From positions 16,556,501 to 16,620,500 of the forward strand of contig NC_135243.1 in NCBI RefSeq assembly GCF_947623445.1: a stretch of DNA of 64,000 bases. The letters run 5' to 3'. The DNA comes from Clavelina lepadiformis. Taxonomy: Eukaryota > Chordata > Ascidiacea > Aplousobranchia > Clavelinidae. Positions 1 to 13,656 of the stretch are shown in pieces. The notes beneath the pieces were generated by a model, which saw only the letters and a list, made by a program, of their open reading frames with translations, had not been told where the DNA came from and ran no database searches. Each line of letters opens with the position of its first letter. The stretch's first letter is position 1. Position numbers and translations under genes: made by a program.

Positions 1-867
1 TTCTAGTATCCTTACGAAAATCATCGCTTTTACAAAAACTGAGTGCTTGTTTCTATACACAAGCCTTTTGTGGTTATTCGTTTTGCGTACTGTTATTTCT
101 ATCAGGAATGCAGACGAGATTGTAAAACTGAATAGTTTTTCCTACAGTCTGTCTTCAGTGTAAATACAGTAATTTTGAAGTCATCAATAGACTAGCGGTT
201 TTTGCAAGTCTGAGAGACCTCTAAAAAGATGTTCTTAAGCCGCATATTTGCGTGCTTATGTCAAGCAAAGAAATAAGCGCTTTTAAAATAAATTTTAATT
301 CAAAGTCCCTTGACAATCTTTTTTAGACTAACCACCAAAAAGTTGGGTCAACATGATCAAATAAAGATTAAACAAGGTTTTAAGTGAAACAGCAGCAGTA
401 CGTAGCAATGAACAATAAAATCATGCGATTATTTACATGTACGTTAACTAATGTGAAATAAATGATTCACTTTTTCTCGCTAGTATTGTTTTTCATGCAT
501 TCAATAAAAGCTATATTGAAGTCAACATTGTTCCATACCTGGGTCACCAGAAGTGTTCACTCTTGGTGATTAAAAGCTAGCAAGGTACTTTATTTCAAAT
601 ATATTTCTAGTACAACCAATGTTGACTTAATGCCCAATACTGCTTTGACAAATAATTGTCTTAACATGTGTGAAGAAACTTAACAGGTCTATGCTGTCAC
701 CGAGATTAACAGGTCTACACTTGTCATCAACTAAAATACAGATATGTGAAAAATTGCAGCAATAATATATGTGAACTTACAACTTAAAGCCTAAAAGAGT
801 TTGACGAGTGCTTAAATAAGTATTAAATTAGCAAACATCGGTTCAAAACTGGATAGTTAACAGAATA
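1..867. other. Intergenic, no gene seen
   Basis: AT-rich sequence downstream of the OTUD6B stop codon. I see no exon with good splice signals, no RNA gene and no clear repeat on either strand. The part nearest 867 should hold the OTUD6B 3' UTR. Confidence 0.5.
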
Positions 868-2751
868 TTATCTTATGACCTCATCTTGATTAACTTGTTC
901 CACAGCTGCATTATAATGCTCTCCGAGACCCAGTTCGTGTCTGTGAAACCTGAAACCACAGACAGTTTTAAACAGAGAACGTGCGACGTGATAAAAAAAT
1001 GGCATACCATACAAAATTACAGCAATTTAACGTTTATCCACTATATACCATTGAATTTTATACACACTATTTTGCCATATTTACTTACGTCAAGATAATA
1101 GGCTTTGAGGTATGTTCTTCTCCAAGTATTGTTACTGGTGTCGAGGATTGTATAACATGAATTGGAATATGGAGTACTTCAGAAAGAGCCAGGAGTTCAA
1201 GCTGACCTCCCCACGTAGCAGGTTCCTCAATTTCCAAACAATAATCTTCAAATTCATCTTCACACACCAGAGTGAGAATTTAAAAAAGTTTCAAGCAAAA
1301 ACTAGCACTAGAGTATTATAGTTCACTTTACAGTAAAAATAATATTGGAGCCACATCATTTCAGATTTGAATCAAACACCATATCCACTCACCATCGCTT
1401 AACTTATCTCCTGTAGTTTTATTAGCCAGGAATGGTATGAAGTGGTCTTTATGTGATCTTATATGTGAAGCAGTTTTCTCTCGAAGTTCCTGAATAGATA
1501 GACTAACATCTAGTTGCACTTGTATTGCAGAATACATGCAGTTTCCATCAGGATTAATCTGTTTGAGAAAAAAGGTAATACTTTCAAGAAAAAATATATA
1601 AATACCAATAACGTAAACATGTCATGTATTCTAGCATGCTTTAAAGTTTAACATGGTAAGAATATAAAGAAAGTAAAAATTTACAGAAAAATTACTGATC
1701 CACTTTTAGTACTTTGTGGTAAAGATTAAAACAATAAATATTTAACACACTTTCAGCCAACAAACCAATTACTTACTGCTTTAATGACCAGACCCATTTC
1801 TTTCAACTTATTTTTTATTGAAGTTTCTTCTTTATACCTTTCTGTCTTACAATAATCAGCCTCTGCCTCATCAAGTCTTGCAGCTATTTCTTTAGCTTTT
1901 GCAGTTTTTTTCACCTAGTGATTTAAAATGGAGAATTACTTCCAGCAAGCATATAGAAGCCCTTTTAATATTAGCTTAGCACGCAACTTACTCGACGTTT
2001 TTGAGCTTTACTGATTCTTGCAGGCTGTTCTGATTTAGACTGTTCCGTTATGTTTGACTCCGCTAGTTGACAGGCAATTCCATCAACAGCATTGTTCTTT
2101 TCAAGCTACATTGAAAAAAGCACAGTCAATTGTATTTCAAATTTTTACTAAAAACTACCGCAACAAATTTTAGGAAAGATGCGGCTTTTAAGAATTTTAC
2201 GCATATATACATTTTTGAGTTATGAGTATGAATGTTGTTTATAAATATGCATCTTTTAAATTTCTCTGTATATTTGAATTTTTTGTTTTACTTGTTAAGA
2301 TTATTAAAAATCCAAAATGCTTCTTACTTCATAAAGTTCTTTTTCATGTTTCAACCTTAATTCATTTTGCAAAGCTTCAATTGTTTTTTTGGCTTCCTTT
2401 GCACGAGCTTTATTCCCGTTAGGTATAGATTTTTTTATTGCTTGAATTTTCGCTAAAAAATATAAATAACAATTTTGGCAAATTCTGTTACGACATGCAA
2501 CCAGATAATACAAAATTTATACAATCAAGTTTGTGTCAGCAAACATGAAACATGTATAAATTAGAAAAAGGGGAAGTTCATGAACGATGGAACTAACTGC
2601 ATACACAAATTTTAAATTGTATTAGACTTAAAACAACTTCAAAATATATAATTTAAATTATTTTTAACAAACCTTGAAACTCTTTCTTCTCCTTTCTTTG
2701 GTTTTCCAGTAGTTTTTCTTTCGGGTTAATGGATTCTTCAAGATCAGACAT
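868..2751 (-). CDS. OTUD6B: OTU domain deubiquitinase 6B
   Basis: Cysteine deubiquitinase of the OTU family; the vertebrate orthologue is linked to translation and proteasome function. Seven exons on the minus strand: 2751-2673, 2452-2328, 2105-1992, 1914-1777, 1558-1393, 1257-1089, 949-868. All junctions are GT-AG, the phases agree, and the sum is 873 nt = 290 aa, close to human OTUD6B (about 293 aa). The N-terminal third is a charged coiled coil, followed by the family signature RISKAQKRR at an exon end. The OTU catalytic Asp/Cys lie in NPDGNCMY (start of exon 5), and the catalytic His is in LGLGEHYN in the last exon. WGGQLEL in exon 6 is also typical. The start ATG at 2751 gives MSDLEES; it is the first Met of the open frame. 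PHKB starts 845 bp away on the other strand. Function by homology only. Confidence 0.93.
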
Positions 2752-3596
2752 TTTCTGTTAATGGGACTTAATTTATTCTAAATTCAAAATTACAATCGTT
2801 TGTCATTTATACAAAAAACTAATTTGTTGGCAAAAAATCCATGGGCTTTGAGTTCGTCAAGTAAGTCATGTAAGCTTATCTTGTTCGCCTGAACCGCAGT
2901 TTTATCCTAAAATAGGAACATTTACACATTACACAAGTTCATGTACATTGCACGAAAAAAGCATAACTTCTGCAACTATATATAACTGATGGTCTGTCTA
3001 TGCAAAATTATCCCGCAATAAAAAGCATTAAAACCACAAAATATACCCAATGAAGACAGTACAGCATTGAAACATGGTTTACTTTCTTACATACGGTAGG
3101 TTAATGTCCAATGGTAGGTAATTGAGTAATTACAAAAACCAATATCCTTGGCGAGAAAGAACTTTCAGGTTAGGGGATTCCTCGTAATAGATTGCTTTTT
3201 ATTTGATTTTTTTTACCGTAATGGTCAGTGAACCAACTATCCGTCCTCATAAGAAATCTCTGTACATAAAAAATATAAAGAGTATAGCAAAAAAAACATA
3301 CAAATACATAAAGCTTGAAGAATTATACTCACAATAAAAAATAACTAAAATATCATTCTTTAAATTATTCTTCGGATTATTCTACTTGTAATAATGCTTC
3401 GGTGACTACAATTTCAACATGAAGAAAAAAGGAACGGTGATGCATTGTGTTTATCAGCATACATTGCAGTAGGCTTGGCTTGGAGCGAAGCGTACCAAAG
3501 AGAAAACCTGCAGTTTGCAAGAATGTAATAATTAAGTGTTCCTACATCTGTTTCTTGAAATCGTCGTAATTAATACAGGCTTGACAAATAACAACA
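2752..3596. promoter_or_regulatory. Shared divergent promoter region OTUD6B/PHKB
   Basis: 845 bp separate the OTUD6B start codon (minus) from the PHKB start codon (plus), so both 5' UTRs and promoters must lie here or overlap. I see no convincing TATA box at a fixed distance from either gene. A short minus-strand open stretch (2790-2906) lies inside but does not join in frame to anything. Inference from gene layout only. Confidence 0.5.
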
Positions 3597-6500
3597 ATGT
3601 TTTTTGAAAGCGTTGATGAAAGTTCTGCTTCTGCAGATGGCAGCAGCGAAAGCAATTTGTATGATGAAACTCAGAAAAAGTTGGATGAATACTATGTAGC
3701 ATTAAAAAGGTACCCTCAAATTCAATTTTTTGCTAGCTTGTATTTTCCATGCATAAGAATTTTTGAAATTAAAGATTTTTTGTCTGTGCATGTCTTTGTT
3801 TATCTTATAAGCTTATCTTTGCATGAAACGGGCGTAACGTTGCAATTCTGTGCCAGGAAATTGGCACAGAAGTCAAATTTCTGTGCTGAAGAAATTTTAT
3901 ATGTCATACAAACTTTCCAGTAGGGCAGTGTTGGTCTTTGCATGATAACACCAAATTTAGAACAACTTAACAAGTGACTAGGGATGTGGAAATATGAAAA
4001 ATCTCCAGCCGTTTTGGAAAGTTTACTTTCAGTGCACTGTATAAATATGCCAACAAATGTAATGCTAAATTTGCACCACACCAACGTCCATATATAGACC
4101 TTATACTATGGAATTTAGGGCAAAATGACAATTCTGTGCCAGAAAATTAGCGCCTAATCATCCTGAATTGTTCAAATTAATTCAAACTTTCCAGTAAGGA
4201 ACTCTCTCTTATACTGTAGACTATATTAAGGTTATCCTCAGTATATATGTACATTTTTACCGCATAGGATACAGTGCTACACAATAAACATGCATAATTG
4301 CATATTTCATTTATTAACCGTTTTTCGTGCTTCTTGATCAATTATCTGTTACATGGTTTAGTACAGATTTTTCATATATTTCTCGTTTAGTAACTTTCAC
4401 TTTTTGTTTTTTACCACAAAAGAAAAACTAACTATTACCAATGTTAAGTGTCAAAAACAACCACCAACCACAAAAATACCTGTGGAAATAACTAAGTGTA
4501 CAGTGATTGACAGCAATCTTTACAGAGCAATATAAATAGAATAAGTTGCTTTGAAAAGAATTCTCCGACAACAATATACCACATACATGTTGTTTATTTG
4601 CACAAAAACCTAATGTTCGGTAAATCTGGGAGTAAGCTCTAGTTCGTAAGAACACTTAACAATGGGGAGGTTTGTGTCCGATACATTCCTTAAATAACTT
4701 TGATTGTGAGGAGCCATTTTTGTTTACAAACTACATGAAGATACAAATATTTTAGCTTCGTGTATGTGTTAGCTTAACAACTTTCATTTAATCAACAAGT
4801 GCGGCACTGCCAGTCTTCTAATGTTCACAATTTATTAAAAACTTCTGTTGTTTGGGACATTTTGTATTATTTTAGGCTGCCGAAACAACGTCTTGAAACT
4901 TTTGAAATTGGAAGCTTAACCTTTGCCAGAATCATGGGATTAGTTAGCTAATTGTTTCTTGTTTGAATAGATTACTTTTGCCATGCCAAAGCTCTTCAAC
5001 AGGATTGTTTTCATGTAATAGTGAAGCATATATACGAGACAGTGTCTACTGCAGTGCTGCTGTGTGGGCATTGGCCTTAGCATATCGCAGGTGTGTCTGT
5101 TAAAATTTAATATTTATTTGTTATATATCATACCTTGAGAGTTCTTCATGTATTTAACTTCCTAAGCATTTTTGTTTAATGAAATAATTTATGAAATGGA
5201 TTTTTGTTTCTTTTGCTCCCATAGTTGCCGCTTTGCTTGTCACTATATTGTCGTTAGATCACGGATATTTCATGGATAATGTTCAGATTACACTGAATTA
5301 ATTATTATTATTAGCATTAATATTTCAAAGAATTTTTAGGGTGTGTTATTATCTTTCCATGTTGTTTATGTATAAATGATATGGTTTTATAACTGGCCTA
5401 TTTTGCAAAGCAGTGTACTGAGATATAAAATTCATATAGATAGCTTATTGATTATTGCAGTGTGTGTTATTTTTATTATCATGTTTGCTAAACTTTCTTT
5501 GTATTTTTGTAACACTCCAATGGTTTAAATCAAGTTTGAAAGAAATTGTGCAAACAAATGAATACTTTTGAATAGGTTTTGTATGGGTAATCTGCCTGTG
5601 TAATAGCTTTAAACACTTATTTTGTGATTGGTTTAGTTATGTCATAGTTGGAATATGGTTAAAGTGAGGGGCAAGTCCAAAAAGAAGTTTGCCTAAAGTC
5701 AAAGGGTTGTTGTCAGTAAAGATACTCATTGGTTTAAGGCCAATTTATTTTTGGACTTGCCCTTCACTTCAAGAATTTTAGTTACTCAAGGTTGAATTCA
5801 AGAACAAACTGGATTTATTTACAGAGTAGATGATGACAAAGGAAGAACATACGAGTTGGAACATTCTGCAGTGAAATGCATGAGAGGGATCTTGTACTGC
5901 TATATGCGGCAAGCTGACAAGGTTTGAACACTTTTGAAGTTGACTACTACTCGTTTTACTGATACAGTAGTTCATCAATAGTTCAGAAAGGACATTAAAA
6001 ATTTTAACATTAGTTAATTTGAAGCATTAATTATAAATACTTCTTTTAAATCATCTTTGGATGGTGAGTTACAATTTGAGTCATGTGTCTTATAACTTAT
6101 ATTGGAATTCTGTGTTTAGCTTACAGTGCTTTGCTTAGTCTGGGACAACTTGTGAGCAATAAATAAATTGTGACATTATGGTAAACAAACCTTAATAGAG
6201 CACCCTTGGGGATAGCAAAACCTGCTCTAATAAGCAGTTTCTCTAACGAAGGATTTAAGCAATTTTAACTACAAAAGTGACTGTATAAAAACAAAGCCAC
6301 ACAAGTTTCGTTATCAGAGTGTGTTTATTCTTATTGAATTTGTGGCAATCCAGCTCCTATTCAGTGTTCAGGAATAAAAGAATTTGCACAGTGCCATCAT
6401 GTTCTGACAATAAGGACCACTTTTCGATTTAAACGCATGTTGCTACAAGTCAAACTGCTCTAAGTGACATCAAGCTTTGACAGCCAGTGACACTTTTCAA

Positions 6501-9500
6501 CCACTTTTCATGCCAAACATATGTTAGCATCTGACACTTTGCTCTAATAAGTGTTGGTTTGCTCTACAAAGCGATTAATTTATAAGAGGAAAATCATTGT
6601 TTATTCTGAATCCACGAAAACTGCTTCAATAAATGGTTTGCTCTATAAAAGCAGGGTTTACTGTACATTGCAAAAATTGTTTTGACATTTTTTATGCTTA
6701 AATGTGTACAATGAAAATCAACTCGATTCATTTCGGAACTTTTCGATAACTTGAAGTGACTTCACTGTCACCGCTCTAAGTGAATCACCTATTATCGCCT
6801 AAATTGTTCATTGTAACTTCAACAATGTTGATCAACTTTAAGTTGATTCTTGTTGTTAAATAAAATAATACTACTTTTACAATAATATAAAACTACTAAA
6901 TACTACTTGTATAATATTACTTTAAGGTCAAACAAGCTTTAATCTTTTATTCAAAAAGAATCTACTGTACTGCAAAAACACACTTTAACTGATGCCTTTA
7001 TTATTGATCCCTTAGGAACATTTTTGTGGTAATTTGTCACCAATTTAATCGACAAATTCGAATATCTGGAACTGAAATAGTTTAAAATGTTTCATGTTTC
7101 TTTATCAAGGAGTTCAAGACCAATTGTTCTGGAAATCAAATTTATGACTAATATTTGCTTATCTTTAGGTGGAAACATTCAAGTCAACACAAAAAATGGA
7201 CGCAGCTCTTCATAGCAAGTTTGACACCTGGTCTGGAGATGCCATATCACAACCCTATCACCATTTACAACTGGATGTGGTCGCTCTCTTTGTGTTGTAT
7301 CTGGTTCAAATGACAGCGTCTGGTTTACAAATAGTCTTCAATACAGATGAAGTGGCTTTTGTTCAAAATTTGATTTATTATTTGGAAAGATCTTACCGGT
7401 AAGATACTATAACCCGAAAATGCTGATGGAAATGCAACTGCTTACTTTATTTTAGGAAATTTAAAGAAAAACTACAAAATTTTAAAAATTAGAGATACAA
7501 TTAATAATTGAAATTAAACTCACTGATACTGCAATCTTGTGATGGCCTCATGCAAGTTATCTGAAGCTGAATGGTTTTGAATTTTAAGAGTACCAGATTT
7601 TGGAATGTGGGAGCGAGGAAGTAAATACAACAATGGAAGCTGTGAATTACATTCTAGTTCAATTGGAGCTGCAAAAGCAGCTTTAGAGTCAGCAAATGGA
7701 TTTAACTTGTTTGGAACTAAAAAAGGCGCCCCCTGGTCTGTATTATGGGTTGATATCGATGCCCACAACAGAAACAGAACAGTCATGGATTCACTCTTGC
7801 CCAGAGAATCAAATTCTAAAAGTGCAGGTAGGCTGTGGTGTGATGTTGCTGTATACCTAGGTAAAATGATGCTAATTTTTAATTTGCGACATCACCAGGA
7901 AGTCTGTAAAGTGGCACATGTCAATGCCAATTGGCACTGCGTTGTAATGTCCTTGAGCAAGGCCTTAACGATGCTTGCACCTGTTCAGTGGTCTTGGTGA
8001 ACAGTTTCAAATTTGGGCAATACAATATAAAAAATAAAAAATTTGTAAGTCAGTTGGAACTGCCCAAAGGCTAATGTGGTAACTGGGGCTTGGGTGATAA
8101 AAGAATTAACGCCTCATCAATCAACGAGTTTAAGTCATCCAAAGACTTTCCTCAGCTCGAGGATAAAGATTATTATCATAGCATACCCCATACCATGCCA
8201 GTCCACCATTTTTTTATGTCACTGGAAGCATCTTTTTTTAATTACTAAGCAACAGATTACTGATAGCATCAGTTCCAATATATTGTGTAGCAATAATTTC
8301 TGGTAAGTAAAGGTATTACTAGTTATATGTATTATGTCGTATAATTTATGAACACCAAGTTGTTCAGGCTTTACATTTGTAAATCTTTTCGTTTTATGAC
8401 AGTTTCATTTCTTTTGTGCAGATTCTGCCCTAATCCCAACTGTATCTTTTCCTTTTTTTGCTGTTGATAAAGAAAGTCTGAGACTGGCCACATTGCAAAA
8501 AATTATTTCAAAGTTGGAAGGCCGCTATGGCATGAAACGTTTCAAGGTTTAAGTTATTTATTATACTTGATAAAGACATATTTAAGGTACTTATTAACAG
8601 AACAACTGTGTTAACTTTGTAATTTTTCATACAAAACATTTCTTATGCAAATGCAGGGAGATGGGTACATGACTGCAGATGAGGACAGGAGTCGACAACA
8701 TTACCAGCCAGCTGAGATCAAAATGTTTAATGAGATTGAGTGTGAATGGCCAATATTTTTTGTTTATTTGATAATTGATGGCATCATAAATGACAATCAA
8801 AAACAGGTTTGCGTTAAGGGCAGAGTTTTTTTAACTTTCAACTTCAAGTAATTTTGAGTTATAAAATTCATTTTTGTTGATGTTATTTGTGAGTGAAACA
8901 CATTTCGACTGTTTTAGGTGAACGAATATTCGGAAAAATTGAAGCCTTTATTAGTTGAAAGACACAACAATCTCAAAATCCTTCCTCGTTTCTATTATGT
9001 ATCAAAAGAAAATTTGGAAATGGAACGATCTGCACCAGGAAGTATGGAAAGGGAATCCAGTTTTACTCTTTTTGAAGAACCTCCTGTGTTTCTTTGGGGT
9101 CAAGCTGTATTTACCATTTGCAAGTAAGTGCTGTGTCTAGTGTCTGATTTTAAATTTATTTTCATTTTCAGTGTTTTAACTAATCATGGCAATACAGCAT
9201 ATTTGAATATATTTTGTTAAGTGACAGAAAGTTATCCATCATTTATATCTTTGCTAGCTTGTTGACAGATGGCTTAATAACAGCACATGACCTTGATCCA
9301 ATTAAAAGATATCTTCCCATGGTTGAAAGGCATAAAGTGAGCATGAGGTATTCAACGTTTTCTGGGGTCGTCAGTGACACTATAATACAAGTATGTAATA
9401 AGTGAACTCAGTTGACATACAGTTATCTCATTTGCCAGCACTACAATAAACCAATTTTTCAAATCTTAATGAAATGCATGATATTAAGACAAGTTTTTTA

Positions 9501-12500
9501 TTAGCATTCTGCTTTAAAACTAACTTTAAAACAAAAAAATTTAAAACAACTGAGTCACTACTGGTACTCATAAGCAAGAAAAAAGGAAATTTTCCCTTTT
9601 AAAATGGTGCACTAAAAATTTCAGGTTTCCTTGATCGCTGAGAGTAAACATCTTCAAACCATATTATCAACATATGGCTTCGCAACACAAACTCCCCAGC
9701 AGGTTGAACCAATAGAAATATGGCCTTCACAGGAACTGCTTAAAGTTTATCTTCATCTTGGGGCAAATGATAAATTAGGTTTGTCTGGTAGACCAAAACG
9801 TCCAATAGGAGCATTGGGAACTTGTAAAATTTACAGGTGCACAGAGCATTTTTGAAATGTTACTGATATATAATATTTAACTTGATATATTTCAGATACA
9901 GCATTAGTTTTGTATAGCTGTAACAATGCAAAACTCCACCACATACTTGTAAATGTTTTATCGGCTTCAAATAATTCAAATTTTAATTATTTAAAGCTAT
10001 TCAATGATTTTTTTTCAGTATTGAGTTAACAGGCTTTTTTTCAGGCAAATGTTTTCTGTAACTTACTCTGAGTTTTTTAGCAAATACAATTGACTTGTTG
10101 AAACCTTGGAAACATTAACTGAACACAATGAATATTGTTTGCTTATCTGTTTCAAATTTACTTCGATTGTACAGAATAATGTTTATCGTTGTGCTTACGT
10201 TTTTACAGTGTTCATGGCCGCACTGTAGTATGTTATCCTCTAATGTTTGATATCGGGGACTTTTACATGGCATTTGACACCCAAACTTTAATCGATGAAT
10301 TACAACATTCTCTGCAGTTTGTGAGCAGTTATTGGCGAATGCCAATGAGGCCCTTGTTTATTTTTCTACTTAGAGAAGATGTTATTGAAGAAAATCGACG
10401 GGGTCCTATGTTAGAGGTAGATGAACCTTAAAACTTACATTTCTGAAATACACCAGTTGTATGTGTCAGACACTAAAGATTATTATTACTTTCTCAATCT
10501 CTCAAAGTTTCTATCACTTCAGTGTACTGTTTACAAGCTACATGGGTTGTTAGGTAAACGACCTTGGAAAAAGTACTGTTTGTTTCCGCTGTAATAATCC
10601 TGAATATTTCTTCATTGTAATAAAAGTTGAATTTAATATTTTGGCAATTTTCTATTAGTAACATATGAATGTGTATGCTCAACTTCGTAAACCATTTATT
10701 TTTACTATCAATAGTGATTCTAACATTATTTTATTCGATATCAACATATTTTACTTCAGGTACTCAGTGCATTTAAGAAAGGTGTATGGGAGGGGATAAA
10801 GGTATGTCTTGGAAGGGTGCAATCGTTTATTGGATCGTCTGTGGTTGAAAATCTCGAATTCGCTAGGTTTGGATCAATGTACCGAATTAAAATCTGAGCA
10901 CATAATTCTTTTAATTATTGTATAGTTAATTATTATGCAATATCAATATACATAATTTTGTAGCTATAATGTAAAACAGCAATAAAGCAATACGATCATA
11001 CTTGTCTGCTTGTTGGTATGCTTTTAATACTTAAGGTTCATTTTATTTGCATAAATAACATGTACTCAATTTAATATAACATTTTATTTGCATAAATAAC
11101 ATGTACACAGGCAAGATAACCTTTGTACAATGGAACAAGACATAATACAACCATTTACTGGCAAGGATTCATCTTTTGATGGAGAAGTTTGCATATTGAA
11201 ACGAACTGCAAGTTCTTTTTCAAATCTTACACAAATATCTGAGGATTTTGATGAGGTCAGTAACATGATTGTATTTTTATATCCTCTAAACATGTATGGT
11301 ATATTAGCATACATTAATTCTGAGATTGATGGTGATCTTTAAGGAGTTGCAAAGAGCAAATGCATTTCGCTCACGATCAACAGACGACATAGTTGCACAC
11401 TTGCGTGATTTCCATTCTGGTGCTTCCCTTGCTCTTTTGTTTGGTGAGCTTAGCAAAAGAGAGGGTTTACACTTTGATACTGGAAATGGAACTTGCTATG
11501 ATCGCCTTAACAAACTATGCAGGTTAGTTTTGATCTCGGGTTAAAAATGAACTGTGTGCTCTTTTTACTTTGTATAAGCTTGGTGATTGGCTTTTCATAC
11601 AGTAGTCATACTTGAATCTGTTATAGGAAAGCTGCTCAGCAAAAGCTTTGGAGTTTGGTTCGTTATTCAGCCAGCTTATGTCACAAGGTAGTTGACAGTC
11701 TAGCCCCATCAATTACTTCTGTGTTAGTCCATGACAAGCACGTCACGCTTGGTGTGTTTGGACATGAAGAAGTGAGCATTTTTTAAACGCGTTTAAATAT
11801 TCATACACCAAAAAGCTAATCTATAAGATATCTTTAATTACTTATTTTACTAATCCAAGCTAACACACGTACCTCTTAAGCTATGAGTTTAACGTTGTAT
11901 GTTCCCAATAAAATATCTGGTATACGTATTTACAGGTATATCCTTTAGCATTTTAACTTGTGAGTTCAATTTTTGTAATGGAAAATTTTCCTGCACTTTA
12001 CAGGTAGTCATTAGCAACCCTCTTCCTCCATCCACAATCAAGGATATTCTATACACACTGTGCACTCCTCATGATGAACGCGATGCTTGCCTTCAGCAGG
12101 AACTTGTTTTACATGTTGGAGCTGCAATTAACAAACAGCCTAAATTATTTCATGGTTAGATACAACCTAAGAGATCCAACTCTGCAACAAGAAACACTTA
12201 ACACGAAGCATTTTAACCAACCTTACTTTGTTAAAGGTATGCTCCAAGTCAGGATCGGATGGCTAGCTCATGCTATGCGACTTTTGTTAAAGCACCGCAA
12301 TGTGCATTATGGTAGTTATGATGCAGATGATGGTGGAGAAGTCCAAAGTGAAGATATTCATGATCTTTCTCCAAGTGCAATTAAGTGTCTTCTTCACGAT
12401 GTACTTACCGTGGAAAAACACTCAGATTTAACCTGGCTCCAGAAGAAACAAATTGCTGGAGCTTTGAATAAAGTATTTACATTTTACTTATGACATATGT

Positions 12501-13656
12501 ATTACATAGTTATATGTAACTAAATATTTGACTCGAGTCACATTTTCGAATGATTTGACTTAACTTACTTGTCAAAAATGAACCAGTTTAACCAGGATAA
12601 CCATAACAGCATAAGTGTTTGACAGAAACAAAGGAATGTTTTCATAACAAACTATACTTCATGAAAAAAATAGAAATCAAGCTAAAGTTAGATGCCTTGA
12701 CAAATTTTACCTGACATAGCACATAGGGTGACATCAGCAAATTTTGTACAGTTAATTGAGTTGAGTTCACAAATATTTTGAGTTTAGTTAACAGAAATAT
12801 TTACAATTACATGTTACAAGTTTGGTGCCAGCTAATTAGAAAGTTACTCCTATGTTCAGGCACCGTATGACTTCTATAGCAAAGTATGGCTAATCTTAGA
12901 ACGAAGCCCAGAAGGTTTTGTCATAAACGGTCATCATTTGCCCCAGCAACCTACATTATCTGATATGGGTAGGTAAACTGGTTTTACTAAAAACATTTCT
13001 TAATATGTTTTAATATTGTACGATGTAACATGGAGAATTCCTTCCACCTACTGTAATGAAAAAAACTCTTAAAAAAAGTCTGGTTTTGGTTTATTAATAA
13101 GATATATAATAGCAGTTTGTTTCCCTCATCCTAAAAAGTAAGCACCATTGGTAGGACGTTATCATAAGAATTTCAGCAGTCTAACGAAGATTGTCATCTT
13201 TTAACTAACAGGTAAAAACGAAGTAGCATGGTGGAAGAAAGTTGAAGCGATGTTCAAAGGTTTGCACAGACCTGAGTTCCGACATTTAATTGTTGAAATG
13301 CTCATGGTGACTGCTGTGGTTTTGGAAAGAAATCCGGAGTTTTCCTTTCAAACTTGTACTGATATTGATGCAGTTGTACGTTCTGCCATTGAATCGTACA
13401 AAACGGTATGTATCAGTTTAACATGGTGCAAGAGAAATATCAGCTGAATATAAGTGTAATGTACTTCATTGTTTAGGATAACCAATTTCAAGAACATATA
13501 TCTTCATCGGCTGATGATGAGGTCAACGATGACATAGGTCTCTTTTGTAACCTTCCTCCTGAAACCTCAGTTAGGTTTATGATGCAGAGTGTCATGAAGT
13601 GCCTGCTCGGAGGTTCAATAAAATTTACCACCGATGAAACCTGTTCGGTTAGCTAG
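3597..13656 (+). CDS. PHKB: Phosphorylase b kinase regulatory subunit beta
   Basis: Regulatory beta subunit of the (alpha-beta-gamma-delta)4 phosphorylase kinase that activates glycogen phosphorylase. Twenty exons: 3597-3709, 4971-5090, 5825-5921, 7169-7398, 7589-7827, 8422-8546, 8657-8806, 8918-9123, 9258-9390, 9625-9836, 10209-10416, 10760-10866, 11111-11255, 11344-11522, 11627-11771, 12004-12154, 12237-12472, 12860-12968, 13212-13405, 13477-13656. Phases agree throughout; 3279 nt = 1092 aa, against about 1093 in human PHKB. Near-identical blocks include [56 protein letters not shown] and [10 protein letters not shown]. The glucoamylase-like fold is N-terminal. The protein ends CSVS, a CaaX-type prenylation box like CLIS in the human protein. 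Introns run from 82 bp (intron 16) to over 1.2 kb. Intron 3 carries two small transposons. No sign of decay. Confidence 0.96.
5663..5768. mobile_element. Short MITE with AGTGAGGGGC ends, TTAA target
   Basis: 106-bp non-autonomous DNA element in PHKB intron 3. The ends are inverted repeats: AGTGAGGGGCAAGTCCAAAA on the left and the complement TTTTTGGACTTGCCC...TCACT on the right. It is flanked by TTAA on the left and TCAA on the right, which fits a piggyBac-type TTAA target with one later change. A longer relative with the same ends is at 59445-60189. Confidence 0.75.
6179..6663. mobile_element. Pogo/Tc1-like non-autonomous element
   Basis: About 485 bp in PHKB intron 3, flanked by TA dinucleotides. 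The right end reads GCTCTATAAAAGCAGGGTTTACTG; its complement resembles the left end (GGTAAAC..ACCTTAATAGAGCA), and several internal stretches repeat GCTCTAATAAG-type words. There is no transposase frame. The left inverted repeat is diverged, so the exact left edge is uncertain. Confidence 0.5.

Noticed and set aside
2790-2906. Minus-strand open exon-like stretch (SLHDLLDELKAHGFF) after an acceptor, upstream of OTUD6B
   Set aside because: It ends in its own stop, the nearest upstream donor (near 3092) joins out of frame, and I recognise no protein. Possibly non-coding 5' sequence.
12071-12493. 140-codon ORF spanning PHKB exons 16 and 17
   Set aside because: It reads through the 82-bp intron 16 in a frame that is wrong for exon 16; the spliced form matches PHKB exactly.
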